A stretch of DNA of 64,000 nt from positions 1-64,000 of the forward strand of contig NZ_JAKIHN010000007.1 of the NCBI RefSeq assembly GCF_021608185.1, given 5' to 3'. The translations under genes were made by a program, and so were the position numbers. The notes under the pieces were generated by a model, which made no database searches, was not told where the DNA came from, and worked only from the letters and a program-made list of their open reading frames with translations. This DNA is from Flavobacterium anseongense (GTDB lineage Bacteria; Bacteroidota; Bacteroidia; Flavobacteriales; Flavobacteriaceae). Of this stretch, positions 1 through 9,205 are shown in pieces (position 1 is the stretch's first letter; each line of letters opens with the position of its first letter).

Positions 1-1
1 C

Positions 2-163
2 CGTTATGGCAAACTGCTTAAACAAATCAGTCCGACAGGAGCGGGTTGGGACGGTACGTATAACGGACATCTGTTACCATCGGATGATTATTGGTTTACG
101 GTTGACTTTGCAGAAGGCGGTGTGATGAAACAGTTTAAGTCACACTTTGTGATGAAGCGATAG
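2..163 (+). CDS. C-terminal end of a T9SS type B sorted surface protein (5' cut by window edge)
   Basis: The open frame enters from the left edge and codes for the last 53 residues of a protein. The visible pattern (RYGKLLKQ, then GWDGTYNG, LLPSDDYWF and a final KSHFVMKR) is that of the gliding-motility-associated C-terminal domain, the type B signal for secretion through the type IX system. The rest of the protein, and so its function, lies outside the window. A clear hairpin terminator follows about 40 bases downstream, so this is the end of its transcription unit. Confidence 0.85.
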   Translation, partial: RYGKLLKQISPTGAGWDGTYNGHLLPSDDYWFTVDFAEGGVMKQFKSHFVMKR

Positions 164-200
164 TTTGAGTTATCAATTATGAGTTATAAATTATAAGTTA

Positions 201-230
201 AAAAGCCCTGATTAAGTCAGGGCTTTTTTT
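201..230 (+). terminator. Rho-independent terminator after the type B sorted gene
   Basis: AAAAGCCCTGA and its complement TCAGGGCTTTTTTT face each other across a short TTAAG loop. A run of T follows directly on the plus strand. It ends the transcript of the truncated gene at the left edge. Confidence 0.85.
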
Positions 231-260
231 ATGTGATAGAAAAATCAAACGTGATAATAG

Positions 261-336
261 CCCCGATAGCAGCGAGCTACCGTGTAGCGCGGATAGCGGG
301 AGCAGGGTTGTGGAGAAATCTAAAACGTCTGCTCCT
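261..336. repeat. Possible dispersed intergenic repeat, relatively GC-rich
   Basis: This stretch is clearly richer in G and C than the AT-rich spacers around it. It contains a perfect small hairpin (GCTAC, loop CGT, GTAGC at 276-288) nested inside a larger imperfect one (CCCGATAGC near 262 against GATAGCGGG near 292). Elements of this look are scattered between genes in many Flavobacterium genomes. That it is such a repeat here is inferred from appearance, because no second copy is present in this window. Confidence 0.35.
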
Positions 337-341
337 GAAAG

Positions 342-377
342 AAAAATCCCGTCTCGTATCAAACAAGACAGGATTTT
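342..377 (-). terminator. Terminator of lysA
   Basis: AAAATCCCGTCT at 343-354 pairs with AGACAGGATTTT at 366-377 with a single mismatch. Read on the minus strand the hairpin ends in a T run. It lies about 20 bases past the lysA stop codon. Confidence 0.7.
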
Positions 378-398
378 ATTGAATATAATTGAGGTAGA

Positions 399-1604
399 TT
401 AGAGTTCAATCATAATTTGATTCTGTAGCAGGTTTTCAAAAGTATCACGTTCGCGTATCAGATGACCTTTTCCATCTTTCCATAATACTTCAGCGGGTTT
501 GAAGCGCGAATTATAATTGGAAGCCATAGAGAAACAGTAGGCGCCGGCATTTCTGAAGCAAAGCGTGTCGCCTTCGTGGATTTCAGGAATTCTTCGGTTG
601 CTGGCAAAGGTATCTGTTTCACAGATATAGCCCACCACAGTATAAAAGCGCTCTTTCCCTTTTGGATTGGAAATGTTTTCGATGTTGTGTTGTGACCCGT
701 AAAACATTGGACGGATTAAATGGTTAAATCCGCTATCAATTCCGGCAAAAACTGTCGATGTTGTTTGTTTGATTACGTTTACTTTGGCTAAAAAATAGCC
801 TGCTTCGCTTACTAGGAATTTTCCCGGTTCAAAGGCTAAAGTCAATTCACGCCCATATTCTTTTTCGAAAGCCAGGAAACGTTTGGTTAGTTTTCTTCCT
901 AACTCTTCTATGTTGGTTTCGATATCACCTTTTTTATAAGGCACTTTAAAGCCTGAACCAAAATCAAGGAATTCTAAATTTTTAAATTGTTTCGCAGTAT
1001 CAAAAAGGATTTCAGAAGCGTATAGGAATACTTCAATATCCAGTATGTCAGAACCCGTATGCATATGGATTCCGTTGATGTTCATCTTAGTATTTTCAAC
1101 AATTCTTAAAACATGTGGAATCTGATAAATAGAAATTCCGAATTTGCTGTCTATATGTCCAACTGAAATATTTTCATTCCCACCAGCCATCACGTGTGGA
1201 TTAATTCTGATGCAAACCGAAGTTTTAGGATATTTGGCACCAAAATGCTCTAAAACAGAAAGGTTATCAATATTGATTTGAACACCCAATTTAGCCACTT
1301 CTTCAATCTCTTCAAAAGAAACACCGTTGGGTGTAAAAATGATCTTATCGGGAGTAAAACCTGCATGAAGTCCGAGTTGCACTTCCTGAATAGAGACGGT
1401 GTCCAATCCGGAACCCAAATTCTTCAGCAGTTTTAGTATTGAAATATTAGATAAAGCTTTCATCGCATAATTGATGCGAAGCTTTTCTACTTTTGCGAAA
1501 GCATTAGTTAAGCGGTTGTACTGAACTTCAATTTTATCGGCGTCATAAACGTAAAGAGGATTTCCAAATTCATTGGATAGCGAAAGTAGTTCTGCTGGCT
1601 GCAT
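399..1604 (-). CDS. lysA: Diaminopimelate decarboxylase
   Basis: The product removes carbon dioxide from meso-diaminopimelate to give L-lysine, the last step of lysine synthesis, in the cytoplasm with pyridoxal phosphate. The PLP-binding lysine lies in YAMKALSN near residue 49. The alanine-racemase-type barrel contains HIDSKFGI and IRINPHV, and the C-terminal half holds the catalytic cysteine-aspartate stretch GYICETD. At 401 residues it has the usual family length. The frame is open 15 codons further upstream to 1649, but I place the start at 1604 (MQPAELLSL): family members begin at about this point, and a good -7 box (TAGCTTTG) sits at 1619-1626 inside the longer frame. The gene is monocistronic with its own terminator and has no link to the sugar loci. 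Confidence 0.93.
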   Translation of the reverse strand: MQPAELLSLSNEFGNPLYVYDADKIEVQYNRLTNAFAKVEKLRINYAMKALSNISILKLLKNLGSGLDTVSIQEVQLGLHAGFTPDKIIFTPNGVSFEEIEEVAKLGVQINIDNLSVLEHFGAKYPKTSVCIRINPHVMAGGNENISVGHIDSKFGISIYQIPHVLRIVENTKMNINGIHMHTGSDILDIEVFLYASEILFDTAKQFKNLEFLDFGSGFKVPYKKGDIETNIEELGRKLTKRFLAFEKEYGRELTLAFEPGKFLVSEAGYFLAKVNVIKQTTSTVFAGIDSGFNHLIRPMFYGSQHNIENISNPKGKERFYTVVGYICETDTFASNRRIPEIHEGDTLCFRNAGAYCFSMASNYNSRFKPAEVLWKDGKGHLIRERDTFENLLQNQIMIEL

Positions 1605-1618
1605 ATATAATTTTTTAA

Positions 1619-1649
1619 CAAAGCTATAGTTCTTCAAAAAGAATTGCAA
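1619..1649 (-). promoter_or_regulatory. Bacteroidetes-type promoter of lysA
   Basis: On the minus strand TAGCTTTG (1619-1626) matches the TAnnTTTG -7 element exactly, and TTG at 1647-1649 lies 20 bases upstream. It leaves only a very short leader before the 1604 start codon. It would fall inside the gene if the longer frame were used, which supports the shorter start. Confidence 0.5.
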
Positions 1650-1804
1650 TTGTTTAAATATCGAAATTCATCCTTTTTAAAAACATGGAATAGATTAAAG
1701 GATTAAATAAGAACCTTTGTGTTTCTTGGTCAGACTTGTTATTTATAATTTTTAGTGCTCTGAAAATTCTTTTAAAAACAACTAAAATCGCTTTCTAAAT
1801 TCAG

Positions 1805-1812
1805 TAATTTTG
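1805..1812 (+). promoter_or_regulatory. Candidate -7 box for the 1463-residue surface protein gene
   Basis: TAATTTTG matches TAnnTTTG exactly and lies about 75 bases before the start codon at 1889. I see no clear TTTG at the expected -33 distance, so this is a weaker candidate than the promoters in the pectin region. Confidence 0.35.
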
Positions 1813-1888
1813 AAAGTGTCGATCTAAATAAATAGGTTATAAGTAATTACATTGCGGTTAATTATTAACTAACTATATTCCACAGCTT

Positions 1889-4800
1889 ATGTATTTAAAT
1901 TACATTTTAAAACATTCCCCAACTCACAGTGTTTATTCGGTAAATCTTAAAAAGATTTTCTTTGCGATGGTACTACTTTTTAGTGTTGCGTCTATGCAAT
2001 CGCAAGCTACGTTTACTTCCGTACAATCAGGGAATTATACTGACCCGGCAACATGGGGAACAGTTACGGCTCCTACTTCGGCTGACCATGTAGTAATCAG
2101 CACCGGAAATACAGTTACTCTTGATGCTTTGCTAACGGCACAAAATGTTACTATTAGTGGGACATTAGAAAGTACGGCTGCTTCTCCGGAGTTTACAGTT
2201 GAAGGTAATTTGACAGTTAATTTGGGAGGATTGCTTAATGGGATTTATTATTATGATGCGGGTTCATTTGGATATTACATAGGGATAAAGATTTCTGTTG
2301 CAGGTAATATTACAAATAATGGAAGAATTGATTTGTCTGAGGGTTCAAGTTATTACCCTGAAGGTGTATTGAATTTAAATGGAACAACTGTGCAAACAGT
2401 TAGCGGTTTGGGTACGTTTGGAGGTACTGTTTACAGCACTGACAATAGCAATACCGGAGCGGTAATTAATCAATTAATCGTTGATAACTCAAGCATTACA
2501 TCTCCAAATATTATCTGGGGATTTAACAATATAAAAATTAGAAGTGCTTTAGTGCTAACCAATGCCAAAATAGATTTAGGCACGAACAAAATGAGTATAG
2601 GAAATTATGGAAGTGCCAACACTACTTGTTCATCTGGTAGTGGTTTTTTAAACGGAACTATTGGCAGATGGTATGGTGCATATGATACTTTTCCTCAAAT
2701 AACTCCTGGTTCTGATTATAACAGCGACAAAACTTTGTTTCCTTTTATAAGTGCTGATGGTAAAAATAGAGACGCATTTATTTCGAGACCAAATGACACA
2801 ACCAATTCGGCAGTTTCGGGAGAACTTTCGGTAAGTTATTTTGATGCAACGTCTGTTGCTGCAGGTTTTTCAGTTCCTGATGGTGCTTATACAGTAACCG
2901 ACATCTATGAAGGTGCGTGGATTATAGAAAAAGATGCCAATTATGTATTTCCTTTAGGAAATCATGCGATAGCTTTTTCAATTGAAGATGCTTATTTGAT
3001 AAAAAATGGAAATTCCAGAATTATTAAGGTTGATGAAACGACAGTTGGAACACATCAAACAGGAACAACAACTCCATTTGCACAAAGAATTGGACTATCA
3101 GATGCGGATTTAAATAATACTTTCCTTGTCGGATATAATGCAGTTTTAGATACACCTGTAACTTCGGTTCAAACGGGGAATTTTAATGATGCTTCGACAT
3201 GGAGCAGTAATTCGGTGCCAACATGTGCCGATACTGTGACTATTCTTTCAGGTCATACCATAACTGTTAATTCAGTTAGTAGTGTAGCCGGAGTCAATAT
3301 TAATGCCGGTGCTACTTTGATTTGTGATTCTTCAAGCTTAACAGTTGGTTGTACTAATAACAACGCTACTTTTTCTAACAAAGGAACGTTTACTATTAAT
3401 GGTGGTTCTCTTATTGTCAACGGTAATATTTCACATACTAATGGAAGCACATTCAATCAAATTGCGGGTGATATTATAGTTGATGGTAATCATAATGGTG
3501 ATGCTGCAACCAGCATTGATCAAACACTGTTTAAAATAGCAAACACTACATTGAACTTGACTGGCGGGAAAATAACAATTGTTGACCCACCGGTTGTTAG
3601 TGCTAATTTAGTGACTACGCATACAATTACAAGCATAGTTCCATGTACCGGTTTTTTCTGTTGGTTTTCAAGCGATATATTTTTAGATTCAACAACTGAT
3701 TTGGCCATCGGTCAGGTTTTGGTTGGTACAGGTATTCCGGCTGGGACAACAATAGCTAGTATTAATTTTGATGGTTCAATTAACACAAACCCTAGTTTGC
3801 CTGCTACAGGATTAAGCGTGCCTTTAAACGTTTCATTTTATAATGTTGGTAATTCTGTTTCGGCATTTGTTTATGAATCAATTAGCAATTACGCTGTTGG
3901 TTCAGGTCACACATTGCAAATTGGAGATGGAATTTCGACAGAAAAAAGTGTAGTAACAACCAACGGTTTCAATTGTAATTTTAGAGCTGCAGACGGTACG
4001 TTATCATTGAATAACCTAATTGTTGATGCTTTAGATGCTACAGACAGATTTATTAATTTAGATAATAATAACGTCAATTTCAATCCGGTTATAATGAATG
4101 TACAAAATGATTTCACCATTGTACATGGAAAAGTAAAAGGTTCGGGAGTTGATACATATTATGGCGGAAACGTAGTTAATAACGGAGAATTATTTGTGTA
4201 TAATACAACCACTTTAGGAAATTATATAGATGGTTCTTATGTGGCAACAGCAAATCCACAAACAATTTCAGGAACAGGAACGTTTAATGCTCAAACTGAT
4301 TTAGCACTTAATACAGATGATAATACAGGTTCGGTAAATCAATTAAGAGTTAATAACACTAGTTTGGCTGGAGTAACATTTACGATACCTTTTAATGTAG
4401 TTAGCTCGCTAACTATGACAGATGGGATAATTCATACTTCATCTTCAAGTATTCTTAAAATAGGAGCTCCGGCAATGTCATATACCGGAAGTGTTACAGG
4501 TAATTTTGGGGCTAATTGTTATATTGATGGTCCGATGTCAAAAGATATTGGAGGCGGACAGAATGCTGCTAATATAAACAATGGTAGTGGTTTTGACGGT
4601 GCTTTCTTTTTCCCTGTAGGGAAATCAACATATTCTCCAATATGGGTTGGAGCTACAACACCTTCAGGAGGTTTTGGAAGTCCGGGTGCGAATTTTAACG
4701 TAGAAGCCTTCGAAACAAATTCAGGAACACCATCAGCCAATATTGCTCATTTAAATCAAAATAGATGGGAAGTTTCTAAAACAGCCGGTACGGTTATCGA

Positions 4801-6280
4801 TTTTAATATTAAAGTTACTGCAGATGCTTCAGTAGACGACAGTTATATTATTGTACAAGCACCAGCTGCGGCGGGAGTTTATGATAATGATTTTGGAATA
4901 ACAGCAACATTTGCTACAGGTACACCAAATACATTAACTTCAACAAGTGACCCATTACCATTTTCTAATTTTAATGGTTTCTTTTCTACAGCAAGACAAG
5001 CAGAATGTTCTGTTGTGACTCCGGGTAATACTGTGGCTTCTGAAACGGCTATTTGCGGAGGGAAATCGGTAAAGTTAAGTTTGCAAAATGTAATTGTCGG
5101 AGAAGGTATTAGCTACCAATGGCAAAGTTCAACAGATGGAGTTAGCTATACTGATATCAGTGGAGAAACGGCTACAACTTGTTCCGTTACTCCGGTAGAA
5201 AACACTTACTATCTATGTAATGTAACCTGTTCTTTTAGTTCATCAACAGTGGCTTCATCCCCAATTCAGATTACTTTAAATAACACTATAATTACTACTA
5301 CACCGGCAACTATTTGTCAACCAACAGATACAGCCATTTTATCAGCAACTTCATCAGTTGGAGATGTTAAATGGTATCAAACACAAGTTGGTGGAGCTTC
5401 TATCGGAACCGGAAATTCATTTACAACTCCGGTAATTACAACAACAACAACATTCTATGCCGGAACAGAAACAACAACAGCTGGTACAGCAGGTTTAGTT
5501 TACACTAATGATGGATATGGAACAGGCGGAACTAATAAAGGTTTGGCATTTAATTTATCCAATTCGATTATCTTAAATTCGGTTAAAGTTTACCCACAAC
5601 AAAGTCCAAGTGGAACTGGTCCGGCACCAATTACAATAAAAGTATTGCAAAATGGTGTTCAGGTACCGGGAACTGCGGATGTTATTTTTACACCAGATGT
5701 GGCATCAGGTTGGTCACCAACTACAACTGCTCAAACGGTTACTCTAAATTATTCATTACCTGCAGGAGACAATTATTCTCTTGAAGCAACGGATGGTATA
5801 TCATACGACAATGCGTTAGCTTATGTGAGTCCGTTTCCAAGTCCGTTCCCGGTTACTACTGGAGCAGTTTCTATAATCGGAGGTATTGATGGTGGATTTG
5901 TAAGCGATTACAGCTACTACTTTTTCTTTGATTGGGATATTACCGAAGTTTGCTCTTCTGCTAGAGTAGCGGTAACAGCAACAGTACAAACTGCTGAAGA
6001 TTGTGGTTTGGGAGTTAATCCAATTACGGATTTGTTGACAAAAGTGGTTGCTTATCCAAATCCGTATTCAAATACATTTAAATTAGCTATACAAACCAAT
6101 AATACTGCTGATGTTGATGTTAAAGTTTATGATATGCTTGGAAGATTGATAGAGCGCAAAGTGACTAGTTTTGATAGAGCATCACAAATTGAAATGGGTT
6201 CAGGTTATCCTTCAGGAATATACAATGTAGTTGTAACTCAAGAAAATGAAACCAAAACACTTCATGTGATTAAAAAATAA
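1889..6280 (+). CDS. Large T9SS-sorted surface protein, function unknown
   Basis: This 1463-residue protein has a long N-terminal signal peptide (hydrophobic FFAMVLLFSVASM, likely cut after SQA near residue 40). Two stretches begin with a SVQSGNYTDPATW-type motif (near residues 44 and 424), each followed by a beta-rich region with PTSADHVVI or PTCADTVTI. This pattern is common in flavobacterial cell-surface proteins. Around residues 1040-1110 an Ig-like segment contains YQWQSSTDG with paired cysteines, followed by a second Ig-like segment (KWYQTQVGG). The last 83 residues form a type A sorting domain (AYPNPYSNTF, VYDMLGRL, YPSGIYNVVV). It should be exported and attached to the cell surface. 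No catalytic motif is visible, and adhesion is only a guess. It stands alone with its own terminator, and the start is not certain. Confidence 0.85.
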   Translation: MYLNYILKHSPTHSVYSVNLKKIFFAMVLLFSVASMQSQATFTSVQSGNYTDPATWGTVTAPTSADHVVISTGNTVTLDALLTAQNVTISGTLESTAASPEFTVEGNLTVNLGGLLNGIYYYDAGSFGYYIGIKISVAGNITNNGRIDLSEGSSYYPEGVLNLNGTTVQTVSGLGTFGGTVYSTDNSNTGAVINQLIVDNSSITSPNIIWGFNNIKIRSALVLTNAKIDLGTNKMSIGNYGSANTTCSSGSGFLNGTIGRWYGAYDTFPQITPGSDYNSDKTLFPFISADGKNRDAFISRPNDTTNSAVSGELSVSYFDATSVAAGFSVPDGAYTVTDIYEGAWIIEKDANYVFPLGNHAIAFSIEDAYLIKNGNSRIIKVDETTVGTHQTGTTTPFAQRIGLSDADLNNTFLVGYNAVLDTPVTSVQTGNFNDASTWSSNSVPTCADTVTILSGHTITVNSVSSVAGVNINAGATLICDSSSLTVGCTNNNATFSNKGTFTINGGSLIVNGNISHTNGSTFNQIAGDIIVDGNHNGDAATSIDQTLFKIANTTLNLTGGKITIVDPPVVSANLVTTHTITSIVPCTGFFCWFSSDIFLDSTTDLAIGQVLVGTGIPAGTTIASINFDGSINTNPSLPATGLSVPLNVSFYNVGNSVSAFVYESISNYAVGSGHTLQIGDGISTEKSVVTTNGFNCNFRAADGTLSLNNLIVDALDATDRFINLDNNNVNFNPVIMNVQNDFTIVHGKVKGSGVDTYYGGNVVNNGELFVYNTTTLGNYIDGSYVATANPQTISGTGTFNAQTDLALNTDDNTGSVNQLRVNNTSLAGVTFTIPFNVVSSLTMTDGIIHTSSSSILKIGAPAMSYTGSVTGNFGANCYIDGPMSKDIGGGQNAANINNGSGFDGAFFFPVGKSTYSPIWVGATTPSGGFGSPGANFNVEAFETNSGTPSANIAHLNQNRWEVSKTAGTVIDFNIKVTADASVDDSYIIVQAPAAAGVYDNDFGITATFATGTPNTLTSTSDPLPFSNFNGFFSTARQAECSVVTPGNTVASETAICGGKSVKLSLQNVIVGEGISYQWQSSTDGVSYTDISGETATTCSVTPVENTYYLCNVTCSFSSSTVASSPIQITLNNTIITTTPATICQPTDTAILSATSSVGDVKWYQTQVGGASIGTGNSFTTPVITTTTTFYAGTETTTAGTAGLVYTNDGYGTGGTNKGLAFNLSNSIILNSVKVYPQQSPSGTGPAPITIKVLQNGVQVPGTADVIFTPDVASGWSPTTTAQTVTLNYSLPAGDNYSLEATDGISYDNALAYVSPFPSPFPVTTGAVSIIGGIDGGFVSDYSYYFFFDWDITEVCSSARVAVTATVQTAEDCGLGVNPITDLLTKVVAYPNPYSNTFKLAIQTNNTADVDVKVYDMLGRLIERKVTSFDRASQIEMGSGYPSGIYNVVVTQENETKTLHVIKK

Positions 6281-6306
6281 ACGCCAACTAGCCAATTTTT
6301 ATAGTG

Positions 6307-6341
6307 AAAAGACCGATTAGGAAACTAATCGGTCTTTTTTT
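6307..6341. terminator. Bidirectional terminator
   Basis: AAAAGACCGATTAG (6307-6320) and CTAATCGGTCTTTT (6325-6338) form a perfect stem with a GAAA loop and runs of A and T on either side. It ends the surface-protein gene. It could also stop the long minus-strand beta-glucan operon, whose last stop codon lies about 95 bases away. Confidence 0.85.
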
Positions 6342-6434
6342 ATTTATTTCGTCGTGATGTTTTAGTAACTTTTACCAAATATAATCGAAGTAGGGGCAAT
6401 AGATTAAAATTTTAAAAGAGCTTGTCAATTAAGT

Positions 6435-8135
6435 TTATTTTACAATTAATTTCTTAACGCTTTTTTGAGAGCCCGAATAAACAGTCAATAAATAGATTCC
6501 TTTGGACAGGTTTTTAATAGGTATCTCATTAGTATTTTTGTTTGTAGCTAAAACTAATGCACCCAGCATATTGTATATTTCTACTTTATCAATAGTGATT
6601 TTTGAATTGATGTAAACATATTCGTCAGCGGGGTTTTGAAAAGTAAATTCTTCCAAATCAGACGGACTTATCGTACCTAATGAACAATTATTTCCAACGA
6701 CATAAGAAATATATCTGGTAACTGACTGTCCTCCTGAATAAGCAAATTTACAGGCATAATTAATGGTTGAGCCAATAGTTTGCCCGGTTATGGTTTTAGT
6801 AAAGATATTTCCGGAAACATTGGTCATTTGAGTTTCAGTGAAAGGGCTTTGCTTCCAAAGAAAAGCAACTACACCAACTCTGCCAGTATCCAATAATTCA
6901 AAATTGATTTTAACATCTGTACCTATAGTTTCAAATGTATAATTATAACCCGTAGTGAACGATGTAGATATTTGTGCTTGATTATCAGTACCAGAACAGC
7001 CTAATACGCTTGTAGTTGTGGCATTTACAAGTATAGGATTATTGGTATATGCATTTCCGGCCAAATCGGTTGCTGATACTGTAAAAGTATAGTTGGTATT
7101 GGGTAGCAAATTAGGAATGATAACCGATTTTTGTACTCCGGAAGGATTGGCAAAAGAAATAGTATTTGACCCATAAGTTATAGTATAGACTACCGTTCCA
7201 GAATTGTCGTTTGAATTCAATAATAATTCTACTGATGAACTGGTTACGACACCTAGAGTCGCCGTCAAATTAGTTGGGTTTTCTGTATCTGCCAAAGTAT
7301 TTTGATACACTCGAACATAATCAACTGCCATTGAAGTTTGATTGAAAGCTGTTGGGATTGTTCCTGCAATTCCTCCCATGGCAATATTTAACAGAAGATA
7401 TTGTTCAGCATTAAACGGCCAATTGCTTGGCGTTTTAACAGTAGGGTTGTAGGTGTAATAAAGAACACCATCAAGAAGAAATGATATTTGGAAAGGCGAC
7501 CAATTCATTGAATAAACATGATAATCGTTTCCTAGATTGTTGGCAATGATTCCACCAATATTTGTTGTATTCCCAAAAGAAGAAGGTGTGTGAAGTGCGC
7601 TCTGTACGTAATTTGTAGGTTGTGATGGCGTTATGCCATGTTCCATGATATCAATCTCTCCACAAGCAGGCCAATTTGTAGTTCCGAAAGCAGCATCAAA
7701 ATAGGCACCATCTTCATTTACATTCTTACCTAACATCCATATTGCCGGCCATGTTCCTTGGTCCAAAGGTATTCTTGCTCTTACATCTACACGACCATAT
7801 AAAAAGGAAAATTTAGAATTCAATCGGGCAGAAGTAAATTGTTTTGTTATTCCTTGATTTGTATAATTTTCTCTTTTTGCTACAATATTTAATAAGCCTG
7901 CATTTACAAAAGAATTATTGATTCTATTAGTATAATGTTGTACTTCGCCGTTAAACCAACTTCCTCCTGCGGGTAATTGCGTTTGATGAAACCATTTGGT
8001 TGTATTTACGGTTCCATTTGTGTCAAACTCATCTGACCAAACCAAATTATTATAAACGACGTCAACTTGTGAAAAGGTGAATTGTGTGATTAGAAAAAAG
8101 AAAATTAAAGTCAGAAACGATGTAGTTTTTTTCAT
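6435..8135 (-). CDS. Secreted GH16 beta-1,3-glucanase (laminarinase) with FN3 and T9SS domains
   Basis: The enzyme is predicted to cut internal beta-1,3 bonds of laminarin-type glucans outside the cell. Residues 1-22 are a signal peptide. The GH16 jelly-roll spans about 27-280 and holds the catalytic motif GEIDIMEHG, with nucleophile Glu160, Asp162 and acid/base Glu165. A fibronectin type III domain follows (about 288-375), then a beta-rich segment of about 100 residues that starts at CSGTDNQ and may bind glycan. A type A T9SS sorting domain ends the protein (NPADEYVYI, IYNMLGAL, LSKGIYLL). It is the last gene of the minus-strand run, 114 bases after the free GH17 gene. The second GH16 of this locus (18027-18842) is a short lipoprotein, so the two probably act in different places, released or surface-attached versus anchored. 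Confidence 0.9.
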   Translation of the reverse strand: MKKTTSFLTLIFFFLITQFTFSQVDVVYNNLVWSDEFDTNGTVNTTKWFHQTQLPAGGSWFNGEVQHYTNRINNSFVNAGLLNIVAKRENYTNQGITKQFTSARLNSKFSFLYGRVDVRARIPLDQGTWPAIWMLGKNVNEDGAYFDAAFGTTNWPACGEIDIMEHGITPSQPTNYVQSALHTPSSFGNTTNIGGIIANNLGNDYHVYSMNWSPFQISFLLDGVLYYTYNPTVKTPSNWPFNAEQYLLLNIAMGGIAGTIPTAFNQTSMAVDYVRVYQNTLADTENPTNLTATLGVVTSSSVELLLNSNDNSGTVVYTITYGSNTISFANPSGVQKSVIIPNLLPNTNYTFTVSATDLAGNAYTNNPILVNATTTSVLGCSGTDNQAQISTSFTTGYNYTFETIGTDVKINFELLDTGRVGVVAFLWKQSPFTETQMTNVSGNIFTKTITGQTIGSTINYACKFAYSGGQSVTRYISYVVGNNCSLGTISPSDLEEFTFQNPADEYVYINSKITIDKVEIYNMLGALVLATNKNTNEIPIKNLSKGIYLLTVYSGSQKSVKKLIVK

Positions 8136-8249
8136 AGTAATTACTTTAAATGATTTTTTTTGAATTTGAAAAAGCTACACTTTTATATCAGTATTTTTAA
8201 CTTATATAACTTTCATAACAAATTATTTGAATGCTTGAATATTTATGAT

Positions 8250-9188
8250 TTACTCATCAATGAATTTTAATTTTTCGTCCTTATCCCATAATCCCCAATA
8301 AGCGCCAACATCACCTTCGGCACCAACTTTCCATGATTCATCAAATGAGGAAAAATAGAACATATCAATATTGTCATTAGCTGACCAGAGTTGAGCATTA
8401 ATAAAATATTTCATGGCATTTTCTTTAGATGAAAAAGCGCCTCTTAGGCTACCACCTTCGCTTGGCCAACCAGTTTCTGTAATAATTACTTTTTTGCCAT
8501 TGGCGGCATGGGCTGCCTGACCAAACATGGCTTGCATGTGCGCCAAGGAATTGTCAATATCGCAGCCTTCCCAATAAGGATAACAATTAGACAGGATTAC
8601 ATCACACGCTTCAGTGATTCTAGGTCGATGGGAGAACTCATAATAGGCATCTACATAACCAACCGGAATTCCCGGCAAGGCTTCTTTTACCTGATTAATA
8701 TAATCTAATAATTCATCTTCTGTTAAATCACCACGGTACATTACCTCGTTACCAACAGCAGCTATGTCTACACATCCTTCTTTTGCTAAGGCAATAAGAC
8801 CTTCAATTTCTGCATCATTCATTGTCTTATCATTACCTAACCATGCACCAACTAAGGTTTTAAGCCCATTTTGATGTGCGATTCGAGGAATATGTTCATT
8901 CCCTTCCACACAAGAAAAAGAACGAATCCATTTGGTATATGGCTTTATGATTTGAATCCTTCTGTTTACTTGTTCTTCAGAAATAATATCACCTGGTTTT
9001 TGTCCATCTTCATACATACTAAAACACAGTCCATGCATCCCTTTTTCAAGCGTTTTTAGCCATAATTTTTCTAGTTTTTCTGTTGATGTAGCACTAAAAT
9101 CAACACCATCATAATGGTTATAGTTCCCACTATATTGAGTATAATTTGTCTCATTTATGGAAGATTGATGGTCTTTTCTATATGACAT
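8250..9188 (-). CDS. Cytoplasmic GH17 family glycosidase
   Basis: This 312-residue protein is a single GH17 TIM barrel without signal peptide or lipobox, so it should work in the cytoplasm. The acid/base is Glu148 in AAVGNEV and the nucleophile Glu238 lies in the GH17 signature ITETGWPSEGG. GH17 enzymes act on beta-1,3-glucans as hydrolases or transglycosylases; the exact mode cannot be read from sequence. It closely resembles the GH17 domain fused to the MFS transporter just upstream (shared stretches such as KPGD, ISEEQ, GYVDAY, FYFSSFDE). It starts 17 bases after that gene, so the pair looks like a tandem duplication in which one copy stayed fused. Likely substrates are imported laminari-oligosaccharides. 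Confidence 0.88.
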   Translation of the reverse strand: MSYRKDHQSSINETNYTQYSGNYNHYDGVDFSATSTEKLEKLWLKTLEKGMHGLCFSMYEDGQKPGDIISEEQVNRRIQIIKPYTKWIRSFSCVEGNEHIPRIAHQNGLKTLVGAWLGNDKTMNDAEIEGLIALAKEGCVDIAAVGNEVMYRGDLTEDELLDYINQVKEALPGIPVGYVDAYYEFSHRPRITEACDVILSNCYPYWEGCDIDNSLAHMQAMFGQAAHAANGKKVIITETGWPSEGGSLRGAFSSKENAMKYFINAQLWSANDNIDMFYFSSFDESWKVGAEGDVGAYWGLWDKDEKLKFIDE

Positions 9189-9205
9189 ATTGCGTTAAAT
9201 TAAAA

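Noticed and set aside
1605-1649. Longer lysA start at 1649
   Set aside because: The added residues are not typical of the family, and a good promoter lies inside this stretch.
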